Shown: one piece after another, positions 43,839 to 54,358 of the stretch
Numbering within the stretch: position 1 is the stretch's first letter
Layout: each line of letters starts with the position of its first letter
NCBI GenBank assembly: GCA_904066235.2
Contig: CAJFCV020000001.1
Location: 1,984,001 to 2,048,000 of the forward strand
DNA length: 64,000 bases
Reading direction: 5' to 3'
From: Bursaphelenchus xylophilus
Taxonomy: Eukaryota > Nematoda > Chromadorea > Rhabditida > Aphelenchoididae
Notes under the pieces: generated by a model
The model's input: only the letters and a program-made list of their open reading frames with translations
Told to the model about the DNA's origin: nothing
The model's database searches: none
Translations under genes and position numbers: made by a program

Positions 43839-45274
43839 TTAAGCAGATGGGGTATTGACTGGAGAGTTTGGTCGGCTCTTGCTGTGATCGACGGGCTGGG
43901 CCAACGGAGCGCATTGCCCGTTGCAAATCGCTCCTTGTCGCTCAACTTGAGTTGGCTTCAAGTCATCTCCAACGTGGTACAGAACACTGCCGATTCCGTT
44001 GAGGGTTACCTGGAAATAAAAAAAAATTTTGACCAAAAAAAGAAACGAAAAATTGAATTGGAGGCCAAAAAATGGCGATTCTTAATCCCTGTTACCGTAT
44101 TTTACAACGCTTTTTTTGAAGAATAAACTTTTGAGATGAAACAAGGCCAAAAATCGAACCGCACAGTGCGTTGAAAGCCACTTCGCGATACCGACCGAAC
44201 AGTGTAAATATCAGTCTGTCGGGAAAATAATGTGGACTTGTCGCAGCGTCGCCGGGAAAATGAATTGTATATATCGTAGAAAAATCAATTTGCTTTTCCC
44301 ATTCAGCGACGCGATGGCGCATCGACACTGTGCTCATTATTTTCCCGACAAACTGAGATGGACAGCGACGGACCTGATCCAGTGGCAAAAACGGTAACGT
44401 TTTGCATCCAGGAAGTATCAGAAAAAGTGGCAAAATACCTCCCTCTCCAAGTGAAAAAATCCGATTTCAAAAACGCGCCCGCTCTTTTTGTGAGGCGCAC
44501 GTCAAACTGAGGAGTCCGGGGACCGGAATAGACTCTTCGCTATCGGTTTTTTACACTTTGTCTTGATTTCGGAGAGAAAGAGAGAAAAAAGACACGCAAA
44601 AACGTACTCTCTCGCCCCAAAAATTCCCCATTTCTTACCCGACAAAACGTTTTTTCGCGTCTTTTTTTGGCAAATTGCCAATCCATTTACTGGACTGTTT
44701 TAGCTTATCTCAGTTTGACGTGAGGCGCCCTTCAAGACGAAGTCTTTTCGCTTGGAGAGGGAGGCATTTTTCTACATTTTTGATACTTCCCGGATGCAAA
44801 ATGGTACTTGCCACTGGATCAGGTCCGCCACTGTACACGCCAAAAGTTTTTTCGAGCCTAGTATATAATATCACTTGCCTTAGCGCTCTGCGCCTCTTTT
44901 CCAGCCTCGTCGTACACTTGCAGCACAAATTCGCCCAGCCCGCATTCGCTGGCCTTCTCTTGGAAACGCTCCTGTTGACGGTTCTTGGTGAAGGACCATC
45001 TGAAATTCGTGAAATTTCAAAAAACATCCACCAAGGTATTTTACAAACTTTCAAATTTTCTTTTTCAAAAATTAGTTTGCAAATTAAAATTCGAATAAAA
45101 ATTGATGTGATTTTATGTATTTTTCATGACTCACTTATCGCTCTTTTTCCCGTTCGGCGATGTGACCTGGGCTTTAAACTTTTTGTCGGTTTGCGATTTG
45201 ACCTTGATGATGATATCGCAGGCCTCGCTGAACACCAAGACCGCAACCAGCAGGACAATGCAGGCGTTTTTCAT
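43839..45274 (-). CDS. Small secreted nematode protein, 143 aa, function unknown
   Basis: Three exons in phase: 45135-45274, 44879-44999, 43839-44009. A clear signal peptide ([18 protein letters not shown]) is followed by a compact domain starting [19 protein letters not shown], then [24 protein letters not shown] and [19 protein letters not shown]. The conserved-looking Cys residues (after the signal, in ASECGLGEF, and ICNGQC) suggest disulfides. It resembles a class of small extracellular worm proteins, but I cannot name the family. Intron 2 (44010-44878) uses a GC donor (AAG|GCAAGT) and is swollen by MITEs. Confidence 0.75.
44208..44357. mobile_element. TCAGTCTGTCGGGAAAATAA MITE (copy 2)
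   Basis: TATCAGTCTGTCGGGAAAAT at left; ATTATTTTCCCGACAAACTG at right. Lies in intron 2 of the secreted-protein gene, next to the Tc1-like MITE. Confidence 0.78.
44363..44833. mobile_element. Tc1/mariner-like MITE split by a second MITE
   Basis: Left CAGCGACGGACCTGATCCAG, right CTGGATCAGGTCCGCCACTG. Without the 230 bp at 44491-44720 (the insert plus one target copy) it is about the length of the other copies (about 240 bp). Same family as 2201-2430. Confidence 0.8.
44499..44720. mobile_element. 222-bp MITE with 8-bp target duplication TGAGGCGC
   Basis: Ends ACGTCAAACTGAG and CTCAGTTTGACG; TGAGGCGC at 44491-44498 and 44721-44728. Internal blocks GGACCGGAATAGACTCTTCG and AAAACGTTTTTTCGCGTC are shared with copies at 60.46 and 61.31 kb. 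An 8-bp duplication fits hAT- or P-type transposition. Confidence 0.85.
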
Positions 45275-45299
45275 GGCTAAACAGGCGATTTAAAGAAAT

Positions 45300-45930
45300 A
45301 TCAGTCTTTAGGGGAAATAACGGCGGATTGTCGCATCAAAATGTCTCGCCTCGCCGCTGTCGCGCACCAAATCCCAAGCCGCGGCTTGCAGTCGCAAAGC
45401 AATGATGGGCGGTTCGGAGGCGCGACGATCCGCCGTTTTTTTCCCGACAGACCGATATCAGTCTGTCGGGAGAATAATAAGCACAACTTCACTTCGAAAA
45501 TAGCATCGCCGCCCAGAAAATGAATTGTGTCGCGGCAAAATCAAATTGCTTTTCACTTCAGCGACACGATTGGCGCAGCGACATTGTATTCATCATTTTC
45601 CCGACAGAATGGTGGTCATCAAATGAGAAATAATGAATAATTTTTTAGTTCTAGATAGGTCGAAAAGACCTGACATGTTCGCACCGTGCGATGACTTTGT
45701 CACGAGTCGCATCTAAACGGCGATCAAGCAGAATTCACATGCTCACCGGTCATGCACAATAAAATGTCAGTCTGTTGGGAAAATAATGTGGATTTTTCGC
45801 ATCAAAATAATTCTCGACTTGTCGCAGTCGCGCACCCAAATCTGCAGCCGCGGCCAGCCGTCGCAAAGCGATAATGGGCGATTCCAAGGCCCGGCGAATC
45901 AATCCACATTATTTTCCCGACAGACTGATA
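45300..45930. mobile_element. Three more TCAGTCTGTCGGGAAAATAA MITEs, two head to tail
   Basis: Copies at 45300-45447, 45448-45611 and 45765-45930. The first two abut and share ATATCAGTCTG. Inner GC-rich blocks such as CAAATCCCAAGCCGCGGC are found in the first and third. They lie just upstream of the secreted-protein gene start at 45274. Confidence 0.78.
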
Positions 45931-45949
45931 AACAGCGCATTTTTAGCAT

Positions 45950-46640
45950 GCGCTTTCCAGAAAACACCGAGATCTTTAGGTCGAAAGTTGATGAACGCTC
46001 AAAATTTTGAGAAGTAGACTGCGGAAGCAAAAAAAATACGGGCATAAAAGATTTTTCGTATGGCCATCTCTCCGCATTTCTCGTGGGTCTCTCTAAAAAA
46101 AGACCGTTGAATATCCCATGCGCCATTTTTAGACCTATGACTCCTCTTACATATACCACAATGTTGAAAAAATTTCAAAACAGCAACAAAATTTAGCTCA
46201 AAAAAATCTCGCTTCTACATCTCGTAAGCTCAAAAAAGATCACAACGATAATCGCTGATCACTCGGAGACTAAATGAAAACACAAATGCTCTCTGTTTAT
46301 CCGCCCATTTTATATGAATCACGAACGTTTTTACGGTCGTTTATATCGGGAGAAAACAATTCGGCCCCAAAACTTTTTTTTGAGTGAGAGAGACAGACAA
46401 TAACAGGCGACCTTCAACCGAATAAACAGGAAATATATTAATGACAAAACTTTCGGAGAAAGCAATCGAAACAAGTGATCAGAGCGGGGAAGGGAAGGAA
46501 TCAAGGAAGTAAAGCAGACTAGGCCGAAAAAGATGGCCAAAAACCAAAGAAAAAAGTTTGCGGAATTTGTTGACGCTGAGGTGTTCGTGATGTAGGTCAT
46601 CAACTGGCTTGTTTTTCCAAAAAACAAGAGTTAAATTCAA
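45950..46640. repeat. Fragment of the palindromic MITE family, then no gene
   Basis: 45950-46130 carries CGCTTTCCAGAAAACACCGA and GGCCATCTCTCCGCATTTCTC, inner parts of the family at 41996. 46131-46640 has an open minus frame without a domain. Confidence 0.45.
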
Positions 46641-47081
46641 TTCAATTTCAATTTATTTACACTAATCACATGCAAAAAATCATGGAGTGTATCATAACTG
46701 TTTCCATTGTCCGGTCAGTGTAAGATCGCTCCACCGGAGGCCATGATTCTTGCCAGTATCGTCGATCCATCTCATCCTGAAGCGCCCAAACGGTCGTGTA
46801 TAGGGGGATGTCGAATTCATGCTGATCACTTCTGTTTCCAACGATTTCTTGAATTGTTTCAATTTTCCCTCGGTTTGGATTGATCTAACATTGACAGCAT
46901 GAACTTGAAATCCATTACGATGAAGAGCTACTGTCCCAGGCGAAGCCCTTTGTGCCCGCAACGGCATGGGTGGACAGGAAAACCGACCGCTCTCCAGGAA
47001 GAAAATCGGAATCCAACAAGAGTTCATGGCCGAATTTTGGACAACCCCTCTGACCTCGGACATCTCGACCTGTGGCTCCAT
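46640..47081 (-). pseudogene. Non-LTR (LINE) retrotransposon relic: endonuclease start joined to C-terminal end
   Basis: The minus-strand frame reads VNVRSIQTEGKLKQFKKSLE, the look of a LINE apurinic-endonuclease N-terminus (NVRTL...GKLEQLK). Soon after it reads RFRMRWIDDTGKNHGLRW, the look of the far C-terminal end (RWIDDI). The endonuclease core and the reverse transcriptase between them are missing. An A/T-rich tail follows at about 46.64 kb. Confidence 0.55.
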
Positions 47082-47251
47082 ACCCCATAGAAGTACTTTC
47101 CTTGTGAAAAAACACGCTTTTAAGTGTCTTTTAAAAAAGAAGAGTCACCACAATACTGAAGGAGATTTTATTTTTCCAGCAAAATCTACGGTAAATCACC
47201 CATAATAATTCGAAGATCAAACATCCTGCCCTTCTCCATCACGCTTTCCTT

Positions 47252-50200
47252 TCATTGGTAGCCATTCCATCCTGGCGTTTTTTTGGTCGGAGAAGATTCT
47301 TGGGTATCATCGTCGGTGGGAATTAAGAAAACTCTTTCGTACGGCTTTTTGTTCTCAAACCAATAGTCCTTGTATGTGAACTTGTACGTTTCTTGGAGCT
47401 GAAAATGCAGAGAGTCAAAAAAAACCTCAAGTGGTAAAAATGTCCGTTGGGCATTACACGGCAACCCGAAGGGTTTCCTTTCGACACTTCGCCCATTTTG
47501 TATCGGTTGAAACCAAACGAAATGTCGCAAAAGAACTTTTCGTGGGATTTCGCGACCGAAAAATATGTTTCTCGGAATTATTTTATTTCTTTTGCCAATT
47601 TTGACACTTCGTTTGGACGAAACTCAAAAGTGGGCGGGAAGCATTTTTCTTCTGTTTCGGGTTGCCGTGCATTAGCCCCTTCCGGACGATTAGGTACCTC
47701 TATTTGAAGAGCTTTTCATTTATTGTTACTAATGGTTTGACTTTTTCGATGAAAAGTCGGTTTTATATGTAAAAATACAACTTTACAGGGCTATTTAACT
47801 CTTTCGAGTCGTAATTTCCGTGCAGAAATGAAAGAGCGTACCCTAGCGAGTAATAATACAATAGTGGCTCCGCCCATCGAAGCTTTATTTGGGACTTATG
47901 ACAAAAATTGCCCAAAAGGGTACTCCCAGCTTACACAATTGTTATAAAATTTTTGTAGCGAGCTGTCAAGGAGAAACCACCCCTAAATCGATAACAAATC
48001 CTATAGTTGTCCGACTTGGACGGTTCTCGGATGTAAAAGTAGCAGGATTTGTTTCGATTTAGGGGTGGTTTCTCCTTGACAGCTCGTTAAAAAATTTTTA
48101 TAAGAGTTACGTGAACTGATAGTACCTTTTTTGGACACTTTTTCATAAGTCCCAAATAAAGCTTCGATCGGCAGAACCACTATTACAATATTACTCACTG
48201 GGGTCCCCTCTTTCATTTCTGCGTGGAAATTACGACTCGAAATGGTCAAATAGCTCTGTAAAGTTGTAGTCTGGGTCATGGGGGGCTAAACTGGACTGGG
48301 GGGTTGTACTACCTTAGCCCCATTTTTACACATAAAAACGACTTTTCATCGAAAAAGTCAAACCTTTTTTCATTCACCCACCTCGTCCAGATAGGTAAGC
48401 ACATCGTCCATGTAGATCTTGTTTGTTCTGTCCTTGTTCCAAATCATTTCGGCCAAATCGCAGATAATTAAATGCGGGTCGGAAGTTCGCCTCACTTTCT
48501 CGAAAAATGCGTTCTTCATGTCCAGCTTCTCTTTTAATGCAACCTGACCACCGAACAGCGCTTCCTTCACACCAAACTTCTTTACCTAACGGCAAAAAAT
48601 TGGAAAATTGTCAAAAACATTTTTACCCAAGCAACGGATAAAAAAGTCCGCCTTACCTTTTGTGAATCATTCACACTCATCCAAGGCAACTCGTTCAAGA
48701 GGATGAGGACGACCATGATCAGCCACGACTGCATGTCGTCCACCATGCTGGTGGGCTCGCGTCGATGACACGGCGCTGACATGAAGTCGGGGCTGCCGTC
48801 CGCACCGCGCACCGCACCGAAACGTTTGGCCAGTCCAAAGTTGCACAGGATAATCTAAAAATGATAAAATCAAAAAAATGACAGGCCTTGGCCATCCTGA
48901 GAGTGCGCGAAATGGGCCAAGGAGTCCAACAGTTGGGCAAAATTTGACACTTGCGGTTTTGAGCATGAAAAATTATGGAATATTGCTTATCAGGGAGAAG
49001 GGAACAGAAGGGAACGTGCCCACATTTTATGCGAAAAATTGACAGGTATATAAAAGTGAGGAAACATCTCCGATTTCGGGGTTTTAATAAAGACGCTAAA
49101 TTTGCTTGCCACTTGGCCCGAAACCAGTTTTCTCCTTTTGCTTTCCAAAATGGAAAGCGAATTCATTTGGGTCAACTCTTCTCCCAAAGTACGAACTCTT
49201 CGTTTATGAAAGAAAAAATATTTTTGTCTTTACAATGTTGAACACGGAGCTTTTATAGATCGATAGGACTGAATTGAATAAAAAAGATACCACATAAGAA
49301 ATCGTAACTCGGACCAGTTAAAATATATCTAATTTAGTGAATGTCCGTCTTAGGTATCCATAAAAACTCCATGGTCAACACCACAACTGCAAAAAAAAAT
49401 GTTTTTTTTCGGAAAGGAAAAGTTGGTACTTTGGGAGAAGAGTTGACCCAAATGAATTCGCTTCCCATGTTGGAAAGCAAAATGAGAAAACTGCTTTCGG
49501 GCGAAGTGGCAAGCAAATTTAGCGTCTTTTTTAAAACCCCGAAGTCGGAGATGTTTCTTCACTTTTATATACCTACCAATTTTTTCGCATAATGTAGAAA
49601 CATTTCCTTCTCCCTCGGAAGCAATAGACGTAACTTTTCATGCCCAAAACCGCAGGTGTCAAATTTTGCCCAACTGTTGGAGTAAAATTTTTGGCTGTGT
49701 CTATAAAATGTGAGTCACTGAAACCCTGAGTGTCTCAAAACCTTTTCGCACCGTGCGACAAATCAAAAAAGGAAAGAAAAAACCCCAACTCCTCACCGTA
49801 TTCCTGTATTGAGATTTCTGCATGTAATTATCCGGCTTCACGTCCAAATGAGCGTAAGTCAATTGTTGGAGTTGCAAAATCGGTCGCAGGAGGTGGTAGA
49901 TGATGTTCAACTTTTGTTGGAGCTGGAGTTTCGTCTTCAGAACAACACTCATGTTCCGATAATAAAAGGGGAAGATCATGTACAAGGTGGACGGGTTTCG
50001 GCCCATCGCCACGATACTCGCGATGAGGTCTTCTTTACCTTCTCTGAAAAAGTCCAGACGCCTCAAACAGAAAAGTGCCCAACAAGAACCCAAATTGCAC
50101 GTGAATCAGAAGAAAAAATTTCCCGCCCCTTTTTGGTGATTCGTTCAAAACGAAATGTCACTAACCGATAAAACGCATTTTCTTCTCTTTCTTCTTCCTT

Positions 50201-51885
50201 TTCGAGAAAAAGGAATTATTTCCGGCGAGAAAAAGTGCCGATAATTTCCCGACATTTCGTCTCTCTTTTAAATCAATGAAAAAGACACGAAGTTTCGAAA
50301 CGGTTCAGGAAATGCGCTATATTGACATGAATTGGTGCTTAAAGTAACACGCGCTCCGCTAGTATACTAGAAAAAAGTATATTTCCAGCCAAACTCACAA
50401 GAGCATCTCCATCCGTCGTGTCTTCATGAATTCCCTTTTGGCGCGGCGGAGTTCCTTCCCATTCGAGGCTTTTACAAACTTAACGGCCACAAATTCGTCG
50501 CCAATGTATCCAACTCGGTACTTGTAGACCGCACCGAATCCTCCTTGGCCCAACTTCATAATATATACGTAGGTTCTTATTTGATTGATTACCTCAGGGA
50601 CCGCCCCATCAAACTCAGGATCGTCGACTAACTTGACCCCTTCCAAACTATCGACGGGCATGTTGTCCATTGGATTATACGTTTTCATATTTTCGTCCAC
50701 ATTCCTGCAAAACGTAACGTCAAATTACACCTGAAAATGATCCTTCTGGGCTAGAGATGCAAAGAGCACAAAGATATTCGCAAAAGGTTTTCATTTCTTG
50801 AAACGCCCTGCAAAAAATGCTTAATTTAAATTTTCGAACGAATCCTTATTCTTGGCCAAAGTCCGATTTCTTTGCCGAAATTTTTATTTTACAGAAGAAG
50901 TATATACCTCAAGTGCGACGTTCAGATTTCTATGAAACTTGGCACAAATTTAAAATATTTTTGTCTAAAATATATGCGAGAATCCCGGTTCGCGCTTTGC
51001 AGAAACAACCGAGATTTTTAGATCCAAAGTCGGTGAAAATTTGACATTTTTTGCCGAATTTCGGCACGAAAATTTTCATGCCTATTTCTAACATAGAAGG
51101 TAATGTTTCGACAAAAAATATTTTTTTCCGCACAAAGCTAGCAAAGTTATGGTTAAAAAGTATTTTTATCTCTGACCGCTCTCCGCGGTTAGCATGCTCT
51201 CTCGGCGGCAAAGATCGTTCCAAATCTCGGCGGCGCTTGCAAAGCGCGAGCCAAAACTTTCAGGAATTGATATTTCATTCATGCCCGACATGTGTGTAAA
51301 ATCGAAAGAAAATTTGAGCATCGCACTCGGGGTACTTCCATTGTTAGTCGAATTCTGAAGGCGTCGTCGAAATTTTTGAGAAAAACGTTGATTTTTGTCT
51401 TACCCAAGCGAATCCTCGGCGCAGTCGCCGTCGCCACCCACCTCCACCTTCTCTTTCTTTTCCTCCACCTTTTCGGCGACTTTCTTTTCTTTGACGCTCT
51501 CCGTTTTCTCCTTCATACTGTATTCCGGATATAAAACATATGGCTGTTCGGCCGGGGCGCTCTTCTTCTCGTCGCAGCTAATAAATCCTCGGTACTTCTA
51601 ACAAGAATAATAAAAAAAATCAAAGGAAAAAATCAAAATCGCAGAGCGCAAACCCCACAAAACTCACCACATAAAAGATAATCCCGAAAATCGCCAACCC
51701 GACAGCAATTGAGGACATAACAGTTGCAACGGCAATTGCGACAATTGCGGAATAGCTCACGAGAGCCACCGGGGTTGTGGCCGTGGACGGGAGGGATCTA
51801 AAAAAATAAAAAATAAAGTTGAACGCACAACACACGTCGTTTGCGGATCGTGATAAGCGAACTGGAGAAAGGTGTTGTCGATCAT
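47252..51885 (-). CDS. Kinase gene A: membrane-anchored CK1/TTBKL-like kinase, DFG changed to NFG
   Basis: Eight exons in phase: 51836-51885, 51668-51797, 51404-51597, 50399-50704, 49797-50043, 48657-48854, 48382-48585, 47252-47398; 491 aa. A short outside segment leads to a transmembrane helix (IVAIAVATVMSSIAVGLAIF), a Lys/Glu-rich juxtamembrane exon and then the kinase domain. The Gly loop is GQGGFGAVYKY (about 177), ATP lysine K200 in VAVKF, catalytic loop HLDVKPDN with Asp294, and CNFG (Asn314) in place of DFG. CK1-superfamily marks follow: DDMQSW and LPW. Chosen start: the ATG at 51885 (MIDNTF), because the acceptor used by gene B at the homologous exon is mutated here (TTTTAA). The ectodomain exons of B are absent upstream. 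AATAAA on the minus strand at about 47167. Activity is doubtful because the metal-binding DFG Asp is lost. Confidence 0.8.
47732..48366. mobile_element. Foldback element in gene A last intron
   Basis: Ends TTGACTTTTTCGATGAAAAG and CTTTTCATCGAAAAAGTCAA are inverted; arms of about 280-300 bp share GGGACTTATGA, CAAGGAGAAACCACCCC and AAGCTTTATTTGGGACTT in inverted order. No ORF. Confidence 0.8.
48922..49682. mobile_element. Foldback element in gene A, intron between exons 5 and 6
   Basis: CAACAGTTGGGCAAAATTTG at the left is inverted at 49660-49680. Arms of about 320 bp include CATCTCCGATTTCGGGG and CTTCTCCCAAAGTAC with their inverses; the centre is about 90 bp. Open frames on both strands are a by-product of the palindrome. 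Confidence 0.82.
50105..50290. repeat. Repeat shared in opposite orientation with gene B intron (57.69-57.87 kb)
   Basis: TTTCCCGCCCCTTTTTGGTG, AACGAAATGTCACTAACCG and AGTGCCGATAATTTCCCG occur here; the reverse complements occur in gene B intron 6. Opposite orientation argues for separate insertions rather than inheritance from the gene duplication. Confidence 0.7.
50891..51344. mobile_element. Palindromic MITE, 454 bp, in gene A intron 3
   Basis: Starts ACAGAAGAAGTATATACCTC; ends GCACTCGGGGTACTTCCATT. Inner GCTCTCTCGGCGGCAAAGAT is the inverse of the block interrupted by the BEL/Pao element, so this copy is in the opposite orientation and also uninterrupted. Confidence 0.85.
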
Positions 51886-52129
51886 TCCGTCGGAGATCCG
51901 TCTGTGCTGCTGACCGCCGCTCACAATGGTGAGAAATCGTTAAAATAAAAAAAAACGAGACAAAAATACACAATAAAAAAGTTCAAGGCAAAAAATGGCT
52001 TCGTGGAAATTGGACAGAGTGAAACTCGGCAGATTTTTTTCGCGTCAAGACACTTATAGCGGAAAAGTGACACTTCCGGAACCGGGGAAAAAAAAAGATG
52101 AGGCTTAGACCTCCCATCTGAACCATCTG

Positions 52130-52690
52130 AATAGATTGACCGTTATTAACTTCGGGTTTTTTTCTGACTGTTACTTTTTATTTAAGTAGTAGTGTTACAA
52201 AGTAACTTTTTTGAAAATTTTCCAAAAATATTCAATTTAGGGGTTTTCGAGGGCGGGGAGTTCGAAAACCACGTTAATTTTTTCTGATTGTTACTTTTTC
52301 TAAAGTACTGGTGAAATTTTTTGAAAACTATCCAAAAAATTACTTTTTAACATCACTACATAAGAAAAAAGTAACAATGAGAAAAAACTAACACGATTTT
52401 CGAAATCAGCATCGTCGAAAACCCCTAAATCGAATATTTTTGGAAAATTTTTAAAAAATAACTTTTTAACATTACTACATAATGAAAAAAGTAAAAACCA
52501 GAAAAAATGAACATGATTTTCGAAATCAGCACCCTCGAAAAGCCCTTAATCGAGTATTTATGATAAAAATTCAAAAAATTGCTACTTTACAGTACTACAT
52601 AAGGAAAAAAGTAACAATCAAAAAATGAATGTCATTTTCGAAATCAGCACCATCGATTATCATAATCTCGACATTTTCAACGAAGAAAAA
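52130..52690. repeat. Dispersed repeat: CGAAATCAGCACC...AAAACCCCTAAATCGA, several copies
   Basis: Four tandem or inverted sub-copies share TTTTTCTGATTGTTACTTTTT-like and ACTACATAAG blocks. Related pieces lie at 54.42-54.60, 56.37-56.79, 59.28-59.49 and 61.63-61.69 kb, all around or within the kinase cluster. Confidence 0.65.
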
Positions 52691-53052
52691 TAACGCTTTT
52701 CGGTTTCCCCAATTGTCCACAGAATCTCCGTGGTTTTTCAAGCTGCCCACAAAGTGGTTGCCCGCACGTCTGGGCCCGCCACGGAGCGAAAAACAAGCAA
52801 AAATTTAAAAAGTATTTTTAGGACTGAATATCCTTGTTTTCAAGTAATGCAAACATGCAAAGGTCATGTTTTATAGGGAATCATTGGAACCGCACCTGTT
52901 CAAGGACTGTTCTCCGTGAAAATCTCAATTTAGTCGGAAATCATTGTTTCCACAACTGCCCATCACTTTCGATGTTAGCCCTACATAAAGCGATGTAACA
53001 GTTCAGTCCAATCATTGTCCAATAGCTGCCATTCGGTTGTTCGCCTCCGATC

Positions 53053-54358
53053 ATGCGACTATTTCTGATATTACTTTTATCGGCTACTATAGCTTCGGCC
53101 GCACTCTTCAATTTGAAGGATTTCGGCAAAGAGTTGGGAGATTTGCTCGATCTGGACAAGTTCGAAGGCCTCTTCAAGGGAAACAAGATCCAGGACTTCA
53201 TCGGCAAGTTGAAGAATGTCACCGAAAACACCAAGGGAGCCTTGAAACTGGCTTCAAGCCTGCATGGGAAGATTGATTCCTCGGCCAAAAAGGATTTCAA
53301 CAACTTCTTCCAATACATCATTAAGTAAGTACTGCGTTTTCGCAGTGGTTATCAAATTAAACGTACCGTCTAAAATTTTATTTTCAGATTCAGCAAGAAG
53401 TACAAGGACAATTCAACTATCACCGAGCGCTTCCAAAAGTTCCGAAACTCTCTCAAGAGGGTTGACGCCCTCCAAAAGACGAGCAAGTTGGCCAAGTTTG
53501 GAGTCACCAAATTCTCTGACCTAAGTCCTGAAGAATTCAAGGAGAAGTACACGGGTATCAGGGATGTCGAAGACGTTGAACAATTGCATTCTACGGCCAG
53601 TCCAGCCACTCCAATTCGTGCCAAAAGAGACACGCCCGCTTCATTTGATTGGAGAGAAAAAAACGGAGTGACTTCGGTCAAGAGTCAGAAGGACTGTGGA
53701 TGTTGTTACGCCTTCTCCGCCATCGGAGCCATCGAAAGTCAGTTTAAGATCAAGACTGGCAAAGAGGTCGACCTCAGCGAACAACAGGCTGTGTCTTGCA
53801 CCTATAAGCAGAAGCGATACGACAACAACCAGGGATGCGATGGCGGGTCTGCTCGGGGAGTTCTGGCCTATGCTATCAACCACGGATTGACCACTGAAAG
53901 CGAGTGGAAATACACTTCCGGCGATGACAAAAAAATCCCTCCATGTGTAGCAAAACCGACCTCCGTTAAGATGTCAAAGCAGGAACGAGTTCCTCGCGGA
54001 GACGAAGGCAAGATGGCCGAATACGTTTCCAGCGTTGGTCCTATTGTGACTTGTAAGTACTGTTGGAGCAATTACAATTAGCACAGCTCGGTAAATCTCT
54101 ATCAATTATTTTTCAGACATAGACTCTACCCAGATCATGGATTACGTATCCGGTATTGTGGACGCGCCCAAGCCCGCTAAAGGGTGGGCCGTCGACCACG
54201 GCGTTCTGACTGTCGGTTACGGCGAGGAGAACGGGACTCCCTACTGGATCATCAAGAACTCTTGGGGAGAGGATTGGGGAGAACAGGGATACGTCCGAGT
54301 GGTCAGAGGCAAGAACAGTCTTCAATTGGCCGACTTCAACTTCGCCGTCTATGCTTGA
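53053..54358 (+). CDS. Cathepsin L-like papain-family cysteine protease (C1A)
   Basis: Three exons in phase: 53053-53324, 53388-54052, 54117-54358; 392 aa. Order: signal peptide ([16 protein letters not shown]), a spacer of about 65 aa, an I29-type propeptide ([30 protein letters not shown]), a likely maturation site near [15 protein letters not shown], then the mature domain. Catalytic Cys in [11 protein letters not shown], His in [13 protein letters not shown] and Asn in YWIIKNSWG are all present, so it should be active. Odd: CGCCYAF replaces the usual CGSCWAF, which changes the residues around the nucleophile. AATAAA at 54395. It sits on the plus strand between two minus-strand kinase genes. 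Confidence 0.92.

Noticed and set aside
53037..53276. Alternative frame starting just before the protease gene
   Set aside because: The frame from 53053 has a signal peptide and joins the I29 and C1A exons in phase.
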